Positions 10,812 through 21,865 of a DNA stretch of 64,000 bases are shown piece by piece. The notes beneath the pieces are model-generated. The model was not told the DNA's origin and searched no databases. It worked only from the letters and a program-made list of their open reading frames with translations. The DNA lies in NCBI RefSeq assembly GCF_001676055.1, contig NZ_LZEX01000001.1, positions 558,001 to 622,000 of the forward strand, in the 5' to 3' direction. A program made the position numbers and the translations under genes. Numbering within the stretch: the stretch's first letter is position 1; each line of letters begins with the position of its first letter. This stretch comes from Morganella psychrotolerans. GTDB lineage: Bacteria; Pseudomonadota; Gammaproteobacteria; Enterobacterales; Enterobacteriaceae.

Positions 10812-11801
10812 ATGATGATGAATTCTGAGCTTATTCCTGAAGATATTACATTGGCACAAATAAGACACACTATTAATAATATTAATGGTGGAATTGAAAC
10901 CTTGTCCCTGCCGACCGTTAATTTACACGCACAAATTCATAAAATAAAACGCTGGCAGACCCGCATTCTGAATGCGGTATCCGCTGAGTCCACCACGATT
11001 TATTCTCAGTTATACAGCTTTGACCTGGAAAATTTATTTCAAAGTATTTCATCTGATGCAGGCTCAAATCCTCATGCCGCCCCGCATGAAAAACAAATTT
11101 ATGAATTTTTAATCGGGCAAATTAATACAGTCAATCATTCGGTAAACAGCATTAATAAACAATTTAATGCAGAATATGATGTATCTGCTATTCCGTTGTT
11201 ACAAGGAAATTTACTTCATTATCAGTCGTATCTTAACCGGACAATTGAAAATGCCTTGCCGAATATTGATAAATTTATCAACGATAAATCCTACTGGGAG
11301 GAGAAACTGGCCGTCATTATTCAGTCTGAGGAAATTATCCATCAGCGGGGAATTCAGTCACTCTTTGGCCCGACAACATTACCGACAGCCGAACAACTGA
11401 AGAATGTGGAATTATCCTCATCTGAGCGCCTTATTATGAATGAATTGTACCGCGTTATTTCCGCTATTATAAATACGCTGTCCGAAGGTCTGAGTTATAT
11501 TCAGCTGGTTGAAACCCGTACGATCCTCAGCCAGCGCATTTATGATCTCCACGGCGTTATCCGCAAACTGAAAAATGAGTTGCAACAGATAAAAGACCAG
11601 GCACATGAAATCAGTAATGCGCTGGTACTACTTCCGCAACTGAGTGAGTTTGATAACAGAGTCAATGCCGTGCTGCGGTTCTGGTTGCAGAGTGTTCAGC
11701 GCTATGAACCGTATGTCAGTAAATCAGTACCGCTGCCCGGGCTGGATACCATTATCCTTGCCCACCGCCGTTATTTTTCCGCGTTCACCGGAATTGCATA
11801 A
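10812..11801 (+). CDS. xaxB: XaxB-like subunit of the binary pore-forming toxin
   Basis: A 329-aa helical protein lying 9 bp after xaxA, the order and spacing expected for XaxA/XaxB pairs. It has repeated coiled-coil stretches (about residues 10-60, 100-150 and 235-275) and no long transmembrane helix. In the family, XaxB activates XaxA and helps it insert. Three consecutive ATG codons (10812, 10815, 10818) follow GGAGG; spacing favours the second or third. It ends at a strong terminator. It is AT-rich like its partner. Assignment leans on the partner and on gene order as well as the helical pattern. Confidence 0.78.
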   Translation: MMMNSELIPEDITLAQIRHTINNINGGIETLSLPTVNLHAQIHKIKRWQTRILNAVSAESTTIYSQLYSFDLENLFQSISSDAGSNPHAAPHEKQIYEFLIGQINTVNHSVNSINKQFNAEYDVSAIPLLQGNLLHYQSYLNRTIENALPNIDKFINDKSYWEEKLAVIIQSEEIIHQRGIQSLFGPTTLPTAEQLKNVELSSSERLIMNELYRVISAIINTLSEGLSYIQLVETRTILSQRIYDLHGVIRKLKNELQQIKDQAHEISNALVLLPQLSEFDNRVNAVLRFWLQSVQRYEPYVSKSVPLPGLDTIILAHRRYFSAFTGIA

Positions 11802-11804
11802 AAT

Positions 11805-11840
11805 AAAGCCCGGCGCTGTCTGCACAGTGCCGGGCTTTTT
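11805..11840. terminator. Bidirectional terminator between xaxB and nuoN
   Basis: The stem AAAGCCCGGC-G-CTGT pairs with ACAG-T-GCCGGGCTTT around a 4-base loop, with T5 on the right and an A-rich flank on the left. It starts 3 bp after the xaxB stop and lies 24 bp beyond the nuoN stop on the other strand. Confidence 0.9.
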
Positions 11841-11863
11841 GCCGTTTTATCCGGTTACCGGGA

Positions 11864-13321
11864 TCAGTATGCTAATACCGCATGACCGACCAGGGTAATA
11901 AATGGCTGCGGCCAGAGACCGAAAACCACCACCACAATTGCGGAGAGCAGTACCACAATGCCGCCCGCACTCATCGCCCAGTCTGACGGTGCAATACGTG
12001 CCGGTGTTTGTGAGCCACGGATGTAGAGGCTCACCATCATGCGCAGGTAATAATACAGACCTATTGCACTGCCGAGGACAACAGCAGCGGTCAGCCACCA
12101 CAGCTGCGCATTCACCGCGGTTGCCACAACATAGAACTTACCGATAAACCCGAAGGTCATCGGGATCCCTGCCAGGGAAAGCATCATCACCGTCATCACG
12201 GCGGCCAGTATCGGCTTGCGCCAGAACAGGCCACGGTATGCGTGAAGTGAATCAGCATCCGGCCCGCTGTACGGACTGGACATCAGACTGACCACACCAA
12301 ATGCACCCAGGCTGGCAAACAGATAACCCGCCAGGTAAATCCCTGCGGTTTCTTCTGCCAGTTTCGGGTCATTAATTGCGATAAACGCCACCAGCAGATA
12401 GCCCATGTGCGCAACAGACGAATAGCCCAGCATCCGCTTGATACTGTTTTGAGTGATCGCCATCAGGTTACCGAACAGAATCGACGCAATCGCAATCACG
12501 GTCAGCACAATACGCAGTGTGTCTGAATCCGCCATCGGTGCCAGCGCCAGCAGGCGCAGAACCGCAGCAAAAATCCCGATTTTACCGGCGGTTGCCAGAA
12601 ACGTAGATACCGGAGCAGGTGCGCCCTGGTAAACATCCGGCGTCCACAACTGGAACGGGAACAGTGACAGTTTAAAGCCGATACCGACAATCATCATACC
12701 CAGACCGACAAGGATCAGCGGCTGATGAAGCTGACTGTCTGCCAGGCTGCGTCCCAGTCCGGCAAAAGAGAGATCACCGGATTCCGCGTACAGCAGCGCC
12801 ATCCCGAACAGCAGGAAAGACGATGCCGCGGCTGACATCAGCATGTACTTGATTGCCGCTTCCAGCGAGCGCTTCTGTTGCCGCGCGTAGCCGATAAGCC
12901 CGAACAGCGGCAGTGTCAGCAGTTCAATCCCGATAAAGAAAGAGGCCAGGTGATCCGCACCCGCGAGCAAAATGCCCCCGAGAGTGGCGATCAAAACCAG
13001 CAGGTAAAACTCTTCTTTATTATCCGGATACGTTTTCAGCCACGAATACGCAAATGTCGAGGTGGCCAGTGACGAAATCAGGATAAGCCCGGTGTAAAAC
13101 ATGCTGTAGCCGTCAATATGCACCAGAGGCGTAACATCCATTGCCGGTTGTTGTGCCGTGAAATATAAAGACACCAGCGCAAGGTTCAGACCAACGACCG
13201 TCAGTGTGGCATTGATAAAGTGATCGCGTCGCCACGCAATGGACAGCATCACAACCACCACTGTCAACCCGACGATCAGCAGTGGTAAGAGTGCGATCAG
13301 TTGTTGAGGAGTTATTGTCAT
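11864..13321 (-). CDS. nuoN: NADH:quinone oxidoreductase subunit N
   Basis: An antiporter-like membrane subunit of complex I that contributes to proton translocation. It has 485 aa, identical in length to E. coli NuoN, with about 14 hydrophobic helices. The proton-channel region around [28 protein letters not shown] is conserved, with its Lys/Glu residues. It is the last gene of nuoA-N, starts 6 bp after nuoM, and its transcript ends at the terminator shared with xaxB. Confidence 0.97.
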   Translation of the reverse strand: MTITPQQLIALLPLLIVGLTVVVVMLSIAWRRDHFINATLTVVGLNLALVSLYFTAQQPAMDVTPLVHIDGYSMFYTGLILISSLATSTFAYSWLKTYPDNKEEFYLLVLIATLGGILLAGADHLASFFIGIELLTLPLFGLIGYARQQKRSLEAAIKYMLMSAAASSFLLFGMALLYAESGDLSFAGLGRSLADSQLHQPLILVGLGMMIVGIGFKLSLFPFQLWTPDVYQGAPAPVSTFLATAGKIGIFAAVLRLLALAPMADSDTLRIVLTVIAIASILFGNLMAITQNSIKRMLGYSSVAHMGYLLVAFIAINDPKLAEETAGIYLAGYLFASLGAFGVVSLMSSPYSGPDADSLHAYRGLFWRKPILAAVMTVMMLSLAGIPMTFGFIGKFYVVATAVNAQLWWLTAAVVLGSAIGLYYYLRMMVSLYIRGSQTPARIAPSDWAMSAGGIVVLLSAIVVVVFGLWPQPFITLVGHAVLAY

Positions 13322-13327
13322 GGCGAA

Positions 13328-14848
13328 TTACAACCCTGTAGTTGAAATGGAAGCAGAATACCACTGCTGAATATTCGCCATCGCGGCCGAAGAGGTATCC
13401 AGAACCGGCTGCGGGTAAATACCCAGAATAACCAGCAATACCACTAATAACATCACGATAGAGATTTCACGCAGATTCATGCCTGCAATAGGTTTATCCG
13501 ATTTGGCTTCGCCGTAATACACCTGCTGCATCATCCACAGTGCATATACGGAAGCAAAAACCAGTCCCGCCGATGAAATTACCGTGATCAGTGTGTAGCT
13601 GCCGAAGCTGCCGAACAGGATCATAAATTCACCAACGAAGTTACCGGTGCCCGGCATCCCGAGTGTTGCCACCGCAAAGAACAGGGAGAGTGCAGGCAGA
13701 TATTTAATCCGTTTCCACAGCCCGCCCATCTGGCGCATATCACGGGTGCCCAGGCGCTCATAAAGCTGACCACACAGAATAAACAGACCTGCCGCAGAAA
13801 GACCGTGCGCGATCATCTGCACCACCGCCCCCTGATACGCCAGCATGCTTGCCGAGTAAATCGCGATCAGGACAAAGCCCATGTGCGACACACTGGTGTA
13901 CGCAATAAGGCGTTTGATATCCGTTTGTTTAAACGCCATCCACGCGCCGTAGAATATGCCGATAACACCCAGCCACATGGCAATAGGTGTGAAATCCGCA
14001 GAGGCTTGCGGGAACAGAGGCAGCGCAAAACGCAGCAGACCATAAGCCGCTGTTTTCAGCAAAATACCGGCAAGGTCAACAGAGCCGGCAGTCGGTGCCT
14101 GGCTGTGTGCATCCGGCAGCCAGCCGTGCAACGGCACTACCGGCATTTTGACCGCAAAGGCGATAAAGAAGCCCAGCATCAGCAGATACTGCACACCATA
14201 GCTCATCGGCGTATTCAGCAGATCTTCATAACCGAAGCTCCACTGACCCGTTGCGTTAAAGTGCACAATCGCCAGCGCCATAATAGAAATCAGCATCACC
14301 AGACCACTGGACTGGGTATAGATGAAGAATTTCGTTGCCGCACCAATACGGGTTTTACCGTCAGAGCCGCTGTGTCCCCAGAGTGCGATCAGGAAGTACA
14401 TCGGCACCAGCATCATTTCCCAGAAGAAGAAGAACAGGAAAAGATCCATTGCCAGGAACACGCCCATCACCCCGCCTAAAATCCACAGCAGGTTCAGATG
14501 GAAGAAGCCCTGATACGGCTGGTTTTCACCCCACGAACAGAGGATAGCCAGCAGACCAAGAAGTGCGGTCAGCACCACCATCAGCAGTGATAAACCATCC
14601 AGTGCCAGGTGGATATTGATGCCGAAGCGCGGGATCCACGACAGGAAATATTCTGCCTGCCAGTCCGGGATACCTTTCGGGTTAATTAAGCTGTAATTCC
14701 CCTGTATCCACAGATACAGAGCAAGAAGTAACGTGATCCCCATCGTCAGCAGCGCTATCCAACGCGGCAACTTTGTGCCGAAGCGCTCGGTCTGCCAGCA
14801 CAGCAGACCACCGATGAAGGGAATTAAAATCAGCCAGGGTAATAGCAT
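13328..14848 (-). CDS. nuoM: NADH:quinone oxidoreductase subunit M
   Basis: A second antiporter-like proton-pumping subunit of complex I, 506 aa (E. coli 509), with 14 predicted membrane helices. The key glutamate of helix 5 lies in FFFFWEMMLVPMYFLIALWG, and a lysine of the channel lies in FAVKMPVVPLHGWLPDAHSQ. It lies 19 bp downstream of nuoL in the same transcript. Confidence 0.97.
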   Translation of the reverse strand: MLLPWLILIPFIGGLLCWQTERFGTKLPRWIALLTMGITLLLALYLWIQGNYSLINPKGIPDWQAEYFLSWIPRFGINIHLALDGLSLLMVVLTALLGLLAILCSWGENQPYQGFFHLNLLWILGGVMGVFLAMDLFLFFFFWEMMLVPMYFLIALWGHSGSDGKTRIGAATKFFIYTQSSGLVMLISIMALAIVHFNATGQWSFGYEDLLNTPMSYGVQYLLMLGFFIAFAVKMPVVPLHGWLPDAHSQAPTAGSVDLAGILLKTAAYGLLRFALPLFPQASADFTPIAMWLGVIGIFYGAWMAFKQTDIKRLIAYTSVSHMGFVLIAIYSASMLAYQGAVVQMIAHGLSAAGLFILCGQLYERLGTRDMRQMGGLWKRIKYLPALSLFFAVATLGMPGTGNFVGEFMILFGSFGSYTLITVISSAGLVFASVYALWMMQQVYYGEAKSDKPIAGMNLREISIVMLLVVLLVILGIYPQPVLDTSSAAMANIQQWYSASISTTGL

Positions 14849-14867
14849 GGCGCAGTGTGTCCCTTAT

Positions 14868-16709
14868 TTAAACCAAAAGCAGCAGAGCGAGAACCAGCAC
14901 TGCACCCAGCCCCATAGAGGCGATATACCAGCGAACCTGCCCGTTTTCACTCAGGCTCAGTCCTTTGTTACTCCAGCGCGCGAACACAGCCGGAAGATTC
15001 ATCAGACTGTTGAGCGGGTCACTTTGCAGCAGCCAGCCCACCGCTTTAAACGGCTTAACAAAAATCACATCATACAGGGCGTCAAAGCCCCATGCGCGGA
15101 ACCACCAGGCGGAGAAGAAGCGCCCCGGTGCCGAGTTTGCAATCGCTGTCACCAGCGTACGACGACCCAGCCAGAGAGCAGCAGCCAGTAAGATACCGGC
15201 AACAGCCACAATACCTGAGGTGATTTCTGTCGTGGTTTTGTCCGCTGCAGTATTGATAATGGTTTCAGCCGGGAAGATCCCGTGCAACGGCTGCGGGATA
15301 AATGCCCCTGCCGCCGTGGATAAAATAACCAGTACCAGTAACGGGAAGGTATGGGTAAAGCCTTTCACTGCGTGAGCCTGTGTATGCTCTTTACCGTGGA
15401 ACACGATGAAAATCATACGGAAGGTGTACAGCGATGTCATAAAGGCACCGACCAGTCCGGCGATAAACAACGGATTCTGCCCCTGTGCCACCGCACCCCA
15501 CAGAATTTCATCTTTACTGTAGAAACCGGCGGTGATAATCGGCAGAGCAGCAAGCGCGGCACCACCAACCAGGAAGCAGATATACACAAACGGAATTTTT
15601 TTGCGCAATCCACCCATCTTAAAGATGTTCTGTTCATGGTGGCAGGCGAGGATCACCGAGCCGGACGCCAGGAACAACAGGGCTTTAAAGAATGCATGGG
15701 TCATCAGATGGAAAATAGCCGCATCCCACGCCTGTACGCCGAGCGCCAGGAACATATAGCCAATCTGGCTCATGGTAGAATAGGCAAGGACACGTTTGAT
15801 ATCTGTCTGAACCAGTGCGGCAAAGCCCGCCATCACTAACGTGACCGCACCGACAACGCCGACTAAATGCAGTACTTCCGGTGATAACAGGAACAATTCA
15901 TGGCTGCGGGCAATCAGATACACACCCGCGGTTACCATGGTTGCGGCGTGGATCAGTGCTGAAACCGGGGTCGGACCTGCCATCGCATCAGCAAGCCAGG
16001 TTTGTAACGGCAATTGTGCCGATTTACCCACTGCACCGCCGAGGATCATCAGTGTCGCCCAGAAGATAATCTGAGAACCGGCTTCAAAGTGCTGAGGAGC
16101 CAGCACCGCCAGTTCACGGAAGCTCAGGGTGCCGAGTTTGTCCCACAGGATAAACATGCCGATGGCCAGGAACACATCACCGATACGCGTGACGATAAAG
16201 GCTTTCATTGCCGCCGCGCCATTTGCCGGATTGGTGTAATAGAAGCCGATCAGCAGATAGCTGCACAGCCCTACTCCTTCCCAGCCCAGGTACATCAGCA
16301 GCATGTTATCTGCCAGCACCAGGATCACCATACTGGCGATAAACAGGTTAGTGTACGCAAAGAAGCGCGAATAGCCCTCTTCACCGCGCATATACCAGGA
16401 GGCATACATGTGGATCAGAAAACCGACACCTGTGACCACACCCAGCATAGTGAGCGACAATCCGTCCAGAACCAGGGTAACAGGAATGACGAAATCACCC
16501 GCGCTCATCCACGTCCAGAGTGTTTGTTCATACAAACCGCCGCCGTTGGCAAGGAAATCCATCCCTGCCCACAGAGCCGTAAGTGCTGCCAGCCCGACAG
16601 AGCCGGTGCCGATGATGGCAGACACATTTTCTGACCAGCGTCCGCGTGAAAAGGCTAATAACAGAAAGCCAATCAGCGGCAGCAAAATGGTTAAAAAGAG
16701 TAAGTTCAT
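14868..16709 (-). CDS. nuoL: NADH:quinone oxidoreductase subunit L
   Basis: The distal antiporter-like subunit of complex I, with a long lateral helix after the 14 core helices; 613 aa, as in E. coli. The conserved core [19 protein letters not shown] and [20 protein letters not shown] segments are present, and the C-terminal part (about 520-613) carries the lateral helix and terminal membrane anchor. The start overlaps the nuoK stop by 4 bp (ATGA). Confidence 0.97.
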   Translation of the reverse strand: MNLLFLTILLPLIGFLLLAFSRGRWSENVSAIIGTGSVGLAALTALWAGMDFLANGGGLYEQTLWTWMSAGDFVIPVTLVLDGLSLTMLGVVTGVGFLIHMYASWYMRGEEGYSRFFAYTNLFIASMVILVLADNMLLMYLGWEGVGLCSYLLIGFYYTNPANGAAAMKAFIVTRIGDVFLAIGMFILWDKLGTLSFRELAVLAPQHFEAGSQIIFWATLMILGGAVGKSAQLPLQTWLADAMAGPTPVSALIHAATMVTAGVYLIARSHELFLLSPEVLHLVGVVGAVTLVMAGFAALVQTDIKRVLAYSTMSQIGYMFLALGVQAWDAAIFHLMTHAFFKALLFLASGSVILACHHEQNIFKMGGLRKKIPFVYICFLVGGAALAALPIITAGFYSKDEILWGAVAQGQNPLFIAGLVGAFMTSLYTFRMIFIVFHGKEHTQAHAVKGFTHTFPLLVLVILSTAAGAFIPQPLHGIFPAETIINTAADKTTTEITSGIVAVAGILLAAALWLGRRTLVTAIANSAPGRFFSAWWFRAWGFDALYDVIFVKPFKAVGWLLQSDPLNSLMNLPAVFARWSNKGLSLSENGQVRWYIASMGLGAVLVLALLLLV

Positions 16710-17008
16710 CCGCGCATCTCACTGACTTTATCAATATCAAGATCCTGACGCTGACGATGCAATTGCAGCAACAATGCCAGCCCGATACTCGCTTCCGCCG
16801 CCGCCAGACTGATGGCCAGGATATACATTACCTGCCCGTCCGGCTGATCCCAGTAGCTTCCGCCGACGACAAATGCCAGCGCAGCCGCGTTAATCATTAT
16901 TTCCAGACCAATCAGCATAAACAGCAGATTGCGGCGGATAACCAAACAGGTAAACCCGAGGATAAACAGCACCGCCGCGAGAATTAATCCATGATGAAGA
17001 GGGATCAT
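16706..17008 (-). CDS. nuoK: NADH:quinone oxidoreductase subunit K
   Basis: A small membrane subunit of complex I (100 aa, the usual length) with three helices and two conserved membrane glutamates, in [12 protein letters not shown] and [17 protein letters not shown]. It overlaps nuoJ and nuoL by 4 bp each, typical of coupled translation in this operon. Confidence 0.97.
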   Translation of the reverse strand: MIPLHHGLILAAVLFILGFTCLVIRRNLLFMLIGLEIMINAAALAFVVGGSYWDQPDGQVMYILAISLAAAEASIGLALLLQLHRQRQDLDIDKVSEMRG

Positions 17009-17541
17009 ACTTTTTCCTCCGTATTACGCTGACTGACCAAATCGCCGCCCGCTTTTTCATCGCGCCCGATGTGATACGCGACCACCAGCCCCGCCAGCAG
17101 CAGGAAGGACGCCAGTTCAACCACTAAAACATACGGGCCGAACAGACTGATACCGACCTGTTTTGCCGTGATAACATCGCCGGCAATACCATTGTCTTTC
17201 AGTGTGCGGATACCGTAAATCATCACACCCAGCAGTACCGCCGAGAGCAGCCCCGGTCCCATCCAGACAGACGGTGACAGCCATTTACGTTCCTGGTCCA
17301 CCACCGCACGCCCCAGATTAAGCATCATCACCACAAACACGAACAGCACCATAATGGCACCGGCGTAGACGATGATTTCCAGCGCACCGGCAAAGTACGC
17401 GCCGAGGGCAAAGAACACGGCAGACAGCGCCAGCAGTGAGGTTATCAGATACAGTAAAGCATGCACCGGATTGGTTTGTGTGATAACACACAGTGTTGCC
17501 AGAATGGCAATCAGCCCGGCGACATAAAAGGTTATTTCCAT
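17005..17541 (-). CDS. nuoJ: NADH:quinone oxidoreductase subunit J
   Basis: A membrane subunit of complex I with five helices; 178 aa (E. coli 184). The helix with the characteristic pi-bulge region, [22 protein letters not shown], is intact. It follows nuoI by 13 bp and overlaps nuoK by 4 bp. Confidence 0.96.
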   Translation of the reverse strand: MEITFYVAGLIAILATLCVITQTNPVHALLYLITSLLALSAVFFALGAYFAGALEIIVYAGAIMVLFVFVVMMLNLGRAVVDQERKWLSPSVWMGPGLLSAVLLGVMIYGIRTLKDNGIAGDVITAKQVGISLFGPYVLVVELASFLLLAGLVVAYHIGRDEKAGGDLVSQRNTEEKV

Positions 17542-17554
17542 TTTTCCGCTCCTC

Positions 17555-18097
17555 TTATGGCAACAGACTTTTCACATCAATCGGTTTGGCTTCATTGTCG
17601 GCTTCGCCTTTGGCTTTGCCCGCAACCGCCATACCGGTTTTGTGATAGAAGTTATATTCCGGATATTTACCGGGACCTGAGATCAGTAAATCATCTTTCT
17701 CATACACCAGATCCTGACGCTTAAATTCACCCATTTCAAAATCCGGCGTCAGCTGAATGGCGGTCGTCGGGCACGCCTCTTCACACAGACCGCAGAAAAT
17801 ACAGCGGGAGAAGTTAATACGGAAAAATTCTGGGTACCAGCGACCGTCTTCATGCTCCGCTTTTTGCAGCGAGATACAACCCACCGGGCAGACCGCCGCA
17901 CATAAGTTACAGGCAACACAGCGCTCTTCTCCGTCCGGATCGCGCGTGAGCACAATCCGTCCGCGGTAACGGGGCGGCAGGTAAACCGGCTCTTCCGGGT
18001 ACATCTGAGTTTCGCGTTTGTGGAAGGCGTGAAGGCCTATCATCCAAATACTGCGTACCTGGGTGGCGAAACCAACCACTAACTCTTTCAATGTCAT
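17555..18097 (-). CDS. nuoI: NADH:quinone oxidoreductase subunit I, 2[4Fe-4S] ferredoxin-like
   Basis: Carries clusters N6a and N6b on the way to quinone in the peripheral arm of complex I. The 180-aa product has two CxxCxxCxxxCP motifs, [16 protein letters not shown] and [16 protein letters not shown], plus an amphipathic N-terminal helix lying on the membrane. It is 12 bp downstream of nuoH. Confidence 0.97.
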   Translation of the reverse strand: MTLKELVVGFATQVRSIWMIGLHAFHKRETQMYPEEPVYLPPRYRGRIVLTRDPDGEERCVACNLCAAVCPVGCISLQKAEHEDGRWYPEFFRINFSRCIFCGLCEEACPTTAIQLTPDFEMGEFKRQDLVYEKDDLLISGPGKYPEYNFYHKTGMAVAGKAKGEADNEAKPIDVKSLLP

Positions 18098-18109
18098 GGT
18101 CCGGCTCCC

Positions 18110-19087
18110 CTATTGAGCAATCAAGATAACGGCTGCTGTCACCAGCAGGTTAATCAGCGTCAGCGGCAGACACACTTTCCAGCCGAATGACATTACCTGG
18201 TCATAACGCGGACGCGGCAGCGAGGCGCGGATCAGGATAAACATCATCATAAAGAAGGCGGTTTTCAGTGCAAACCAGATGAACGGCGGCAGGAAAGGTC
18301 CGTGCCAGCCCCCGAAGAACAGGGTCACAATCAGGGCGGAAACCGTTACGATCCCGATATATTCCCCGACAAAGAACAGACCGAATTTCATCCCGGAATA
18401 TTCAAGGTGATACCCGTCCGCCAGTTCCTGCTCTGCTTCCGGCTGGTCAAACGGATGACGGTGACACACCGCCACACCCGCTATCGCAAAAGTGATAAAG
18501 CCGAGGATCTGCGGAACCACGTTCCACAAAGATGCCTGGGAATTGACGATATCCAGCAGATTAAATGACCCCGCCTGCGCTACCACACCCAGCACAGATA
18601 ATCCGAGGAACACTTCATAACTGACCGTCTGCGCCGAGGCACGCATTGCCCCGAGCAGCGAGTATTTATTGTTACTCGCCCATCCGGCAAACAGCACGGC
18701 ATAAACTGCCAGCCCTGCCAGCATCAGGAAGAACAGGATCCCGATATTGAGATCTGCCACCACCCACGACGGGCTGACCGGGACAATCGCAAACGCCAGC
18801 AACAGCGCGGTAAACGCAACCATCGGAGCCAGTGTGAAAATAAAGCGGTCAGCGAATTTCGGCGTCCAGTCCTCTTTAAAGAACATTTTGATCATGTCCG
18901 CCACTAATTGCAGCGAGCCGCCCCAGCCCACACGGTTTGGTCCGTAGCGGTTCTGGAACAGTCCCAGCAGGCGGCGCTCCCCGAAGCTCATAAAGGCCCC
19001 GCAGGTGACAACCACCAGCAGGATCACCACGGCTTTCAGGATGCTCAGCAGCACATCAATTAATTCAGGTGTAAACCAGCTGCTCAT
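18110..19087 (-). CDS. nuoH: NADH:quinone oxidoreductase subunit H
   Basis: The membrane subunit that forms the quinone-binding chamber at the joint of the two arms; 325 aa with eight helices. The quinone-site loops [20 protein letters not shown] and [20 protein letters not shown], the latter rich in charged residues, are conserved. It overlaps nuoG by 4 bp. Confidence 0.97.
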   Translation of the reverse strand: MSSWFTPELIDVLLSILKAVVILLVVVTCGAFMSFGERRLLGLFQNRYGPNRVGWGGSLQLVADMIKMFFKEDWTPKFADRFIFTLAPMVAFTALLLAFAIVPVSPSWVVADLNIGILFFLMLAGLAVYAVLFAGWASNNKYSLLGAMRASAQTVSYEVFLGLSVLGVVAQAGSFNLLDIVNSQASLWNVVPQILGFITFAIAGVAVCHRHPFDQPEAEQELADGYHLEYSGMKFGLFFVGEYIGIVTVSALIVTLFFGGWHGPFLPPFIWFALKTAFFMMMFILIRASLPRPRYDQVMSFGWKVCLPLTLINLLVTAAVILIAQ

Positions 19088-21807
19088 TGTGCCACCTCCT
19101 GTACATTAACCACTGCACCCGCCAGCGCCGGCGAAATTCCCGGCATACCTAACGGCAGACCAATCTGTCCGGCACCAAGCTGTGTGCTGATGCGAACCGG
19201 CAGAGCAAGTGTGCTGTTTGTCAGTTTAATCGTCAGTGACTGCCCTTCTGCCACATTCAGCTGTTGTGCATCCTGTGCACTCAGCATCACATAGGCATCG
19301 GTCATACGTTCCTGAATGACCGGCGCGCGCTGGGATAACTCTTCACTACCGAACAGGTGATAATACGGCGCTACTGTCCATACCCCCTGCTGTGGCACAA
19401 ATGCCGCAGGAACCGTATCGAAGTAATCCATACCGCCATCTTTTTCACTGAACAACCGCACACCCGGGTCACCGAAGCGCAGATGACCACCGACTTCCGC
19501 CTGGAATTTATTCCATGCCTGCGGTGAGTTCCATCCCGGCGCCCAGGCAAACGGAATTTGCTGACGCGGTGCAACCGGACTGTTGTTCCCTTCCATCGAG
19601 AAGGCAAACGGCGAGTCAATGTCCTGCGGCTGACGCTGTTCATGCACACTGACATCAGCCAGCATGGATGTGCGTCCGCTGTAGCGGTGCGGTTCACGTG
19701 CCAGTTTCTGACCACGGATACGGAAAGCGGCATCCGGCGCAGCATCTTTGATACCCGCCAGTTGCGGCAGTTTCTCAATACAGGCGTCAATCACATGATC
19801 AAGCTGCGACCAGTCACAGCCCTGCTCATTTATTTCACTTTGCAGATCTGCCAGCCAGCGCCAGCTCTCATGCATGATGATGTGTTTGTCGTAGAATGAC
19901 GGCTCATACACCTGATAGAAACGCTGTGCGCGGCCTTCATGGTTGATAAGCGTACCGTCACTTTCCGCAAAACTTGATGCAGAGAGTACCAGCGAGGCTT
20001 TCGCCATAATCGCTGTATGCTGATGATCCAGCACAATCAGATTGGTGACTTTATCCAGTGCGCGGTCAATTGCGGCTTTGTCGCCGTGGCGATAGAGATC
20101 GTTCTCCATCACAATCGCGGTATCTGCGCTGCCGTCTGCCAGCAGAGCCAGTGCATTGTCCAGCGGCTGAGCCTCAAGCATTGCCACACCGAAGCTGTTT
20201 GCTTCCGCGCCGACAAATGTCAGACCAACCTGAACGCCTTTGTCTTTCAGCGCCCATGCCACGTTAGCGGCCGCCTGAATAACCGCATCACTACCAGCAT
20301 TGCTGCCGCTGATAATCAGTGGTTTTTTAGCCGAACTCAGTGCCAGTGCAATCATCTCTGCCTGCGCTTTCAGCTCAGGTGATAAATCATTCACCACAGG
20401 TGCGGTGTTATCAATCGCGTGAGCGACAGCAAAACCAAACCGCGCCTGTGAGTCAACCGGCGCGTTGTAATGCAGCGCGGCAACATCATCCAGACGGGTG
20501 GTATCAACATTCGTGACAAACAGCGGGTGTTTCGCGCGCTGCCCGATATTCTGGATAGCGGCAATCTGCCAGTCCGCAACTTTCTGTGCGGCGGCCATTT
20601 CACGCGCTTTGCCTTTTACTGCCTGACGGACAGAAAGTGCCACACGCGCTGCCGTCTGGGTTAAATCTTCACCCAGGATAAGCACGGCGTCATAGCTTTC
20701 TATCTCACGCAGTGACGGAGTATACACGCCGCCCTGTTGCAGAATTTCCAGCATCATTTCAAGACGACGCTGCTCAGCTCCTGACAATCCGCTGAAGAAA
20801 TTTTCTGTGCCGACCAGTTCACGCAGCGCAAAGTTACTTTCCACACTGGCACGCGGTGAGCCGATACCGATAGTCCGCGTTGCCTGACGCAGAATATCGG
20901 CGGCACCGTGTGCGGCCTGCTCTGCGTTGATGGCAATCCATGAATCTCCGCGGCGCTGCTGCGGTTGACGCGGGCGGTCGTCGCGGTTGACATAACCGTA
21001 GCCGAAACGGCCTTTATCGCAGAGGAAATACTGGTTAATAGTACCGTTATAGCGGTTTTCGATGCGGCGTAATTCACCGTAGCGCTCACCCGGGCTGATA
21101 TTACAGCCGACACTGCACTGCTGGCAGACGCTCGGCGCAAACTGCATATCCCATTTACGGTTGTAGCGTTCAGAGTGAGTTTTATCGGTGAAAACACCGG
21201 TCGGACACACTTCGACCAGGTTTCCGGAGAATTCGCTTTCCAGGGTTCCGCTTTCCGGACGACCGAAATAGACGTTATCGTGCGCGCCATACACCCCGAG
21301 ATCGGTACCGTCCGCATAATCTTTGTAGTAACGGACACAGCGGTAACAGGCGATACAGCGGTTCATCTCATGGGCAACAAACGGACCCAGATCCTGATTC
21401 TGATGGGTACGTTTTGTGAAACGGTATTTGCGCATGGAGTGCCCGGTCATAACCGTCATATCCTGAAGATGGCAGTTACCGCCCTCTTCACAGACAGGAC
21501 AATCATGCGGATGGTTGACCATCAGCCATTCCACCACACTTTCACGGAACTGTTTGGCTTCTTCATCATCAATAGAGATAAAAGTGCCATCCTGCGCCGG
21601 TGTCATACACGACATTACCAGACGACCACGGGTGTCATCGGCATTCTGATACTGCTTTACCGCGCACTGGCGGCAAGCGCCGACGCTTCCGAGCGCCGGA
21701 TGCCAGCAAAAGTAGGGAATATCAAGCCCGAGGGAGAGACAGGCGTGTAACAGGTTATCTGCCCCGTCGACTTCATATTCTTTGCCGTCTACATATATTG
21801 TAGCCAT
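19084..21807 (-). CDS. nuoG: NADH:quinone oxidoreductase subunit G
   Basis: The largest peripheral-arm subunit, with a chain of Fe-S clusters and a molybdopterin-oxidoreductase-like C-terminal domain that has no cofactor of its own. Visible are the [2Fe-2S] domain ([15 protein letters not shown]), [14 protein letters not shown] with an upstream His for N5, CIACYRC...CPTGVF for N4, and CQQCSVGC for N7. From the ATG at 21807 it has 907 aa. I reject the in-frame ATG at 21816 because it would sit one base from the GGAAG ribosome-binding site; E. coli NuoG also starts MATI. Confidence 0.96.
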   Translation of the reverse strand: MATIYVDGKEYEVDGADNLLHACLSLGLDIPYFCWHPALGSVGACRQCAVKQYQNADDTRGRLVMSCMTPAQDGTFISIDDEEAKQFRESVVEWLMVNHPHDCPVCEEGGNCHLQDMTVMTGHSMRKYRFTKRTHQNQDLGPFVAHEMNRCIACYRCVRYYKDYADGTDLGVYGAHDNVYFGRPESGTLESEFSGNLVEVCPTGVFTDKTHSERYNRKWDMQFAPSVCQQCSVGCNISPGERYGELRRIENRYNGTINQYFLCDKGRFGYGYVNRDDRPRQPQQRRGDSWIAINAEQAAHGAADILRQATRTIGIGSPRASVESNFALRELVGTENFFSGLSGAEQRRLEMMLEILQQGGVYTPSLREIESYDAVLILGEDLTQTAARVALSVRQAVKGKAREMAAAQKVADWQIAAIQNIGQRAKHPLFVTNVDTTRLDDVAALHYNAPVDSQARFGFAVAHAIDNTAPVVNDLSPELKAQAEMIALALSSAKKPLIISGSNAGSDAVIQAAANVAWALKDKGVQVGLTFVGAEANSFGVAMLEAQPLDNALALLADGSADTAIVMENDLYRHGDKAAIDRALDKVTNLIVLDHQHTAIMAKASLVLSASSFAESDGTLINHEGRAQRFYQVYEPSFYDKHIIMHESWRWLADLQSEINEQGCDWSQLDHVIDACIEKLPQLAGIKDAAPDAAFRIRGQKLAREPHRYSGRTSMLADVSVHEQRQPQDIDSPFAFSMEGNNSPVAPRQQIPFAWAPGWNSPQAWNKFQAEVGGHLRFGDPGVRLFSEKDGGMDYFDTVPAAFVPQQGVWTVAPYYHLFGSEELSQRAPVIQERMTDAYVMLSAQDAQQLNVAEGQSLTIKLTNSTLALPVRISTQLGAGQIGLPLGMPGISPALAGAVVNVQEVAQ

Positions 21808-21827
21808 AGTCAGCATGCTTCCAAAAG

Positions 21828-21842
21828 GCCTGCATTGCAGGC
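21828..21842. other. Hairpin in the nuoF-nuoG gap
   Basis: GCCTGC-ATT-GCAGGC forms a perfect 6-bp stem in the 58 bp between nuoF and nuoG, one of the few real gaps in the operon. It could protect an mRNA end or attenuate. No long U tract follows, so I do not call it a terminator. Confidence 0.4.
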
Positions 21843-21865
21843 GTTAAACGAAAATCCGTAAGGGA

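Noticed and set aside
13805-14479. 224-codon plus-strand frame antisense to nuoM
   Set aside because: Shadow frame, His/Arg/Gln-rich, opposite a fully conserved membrane-subunit gene.
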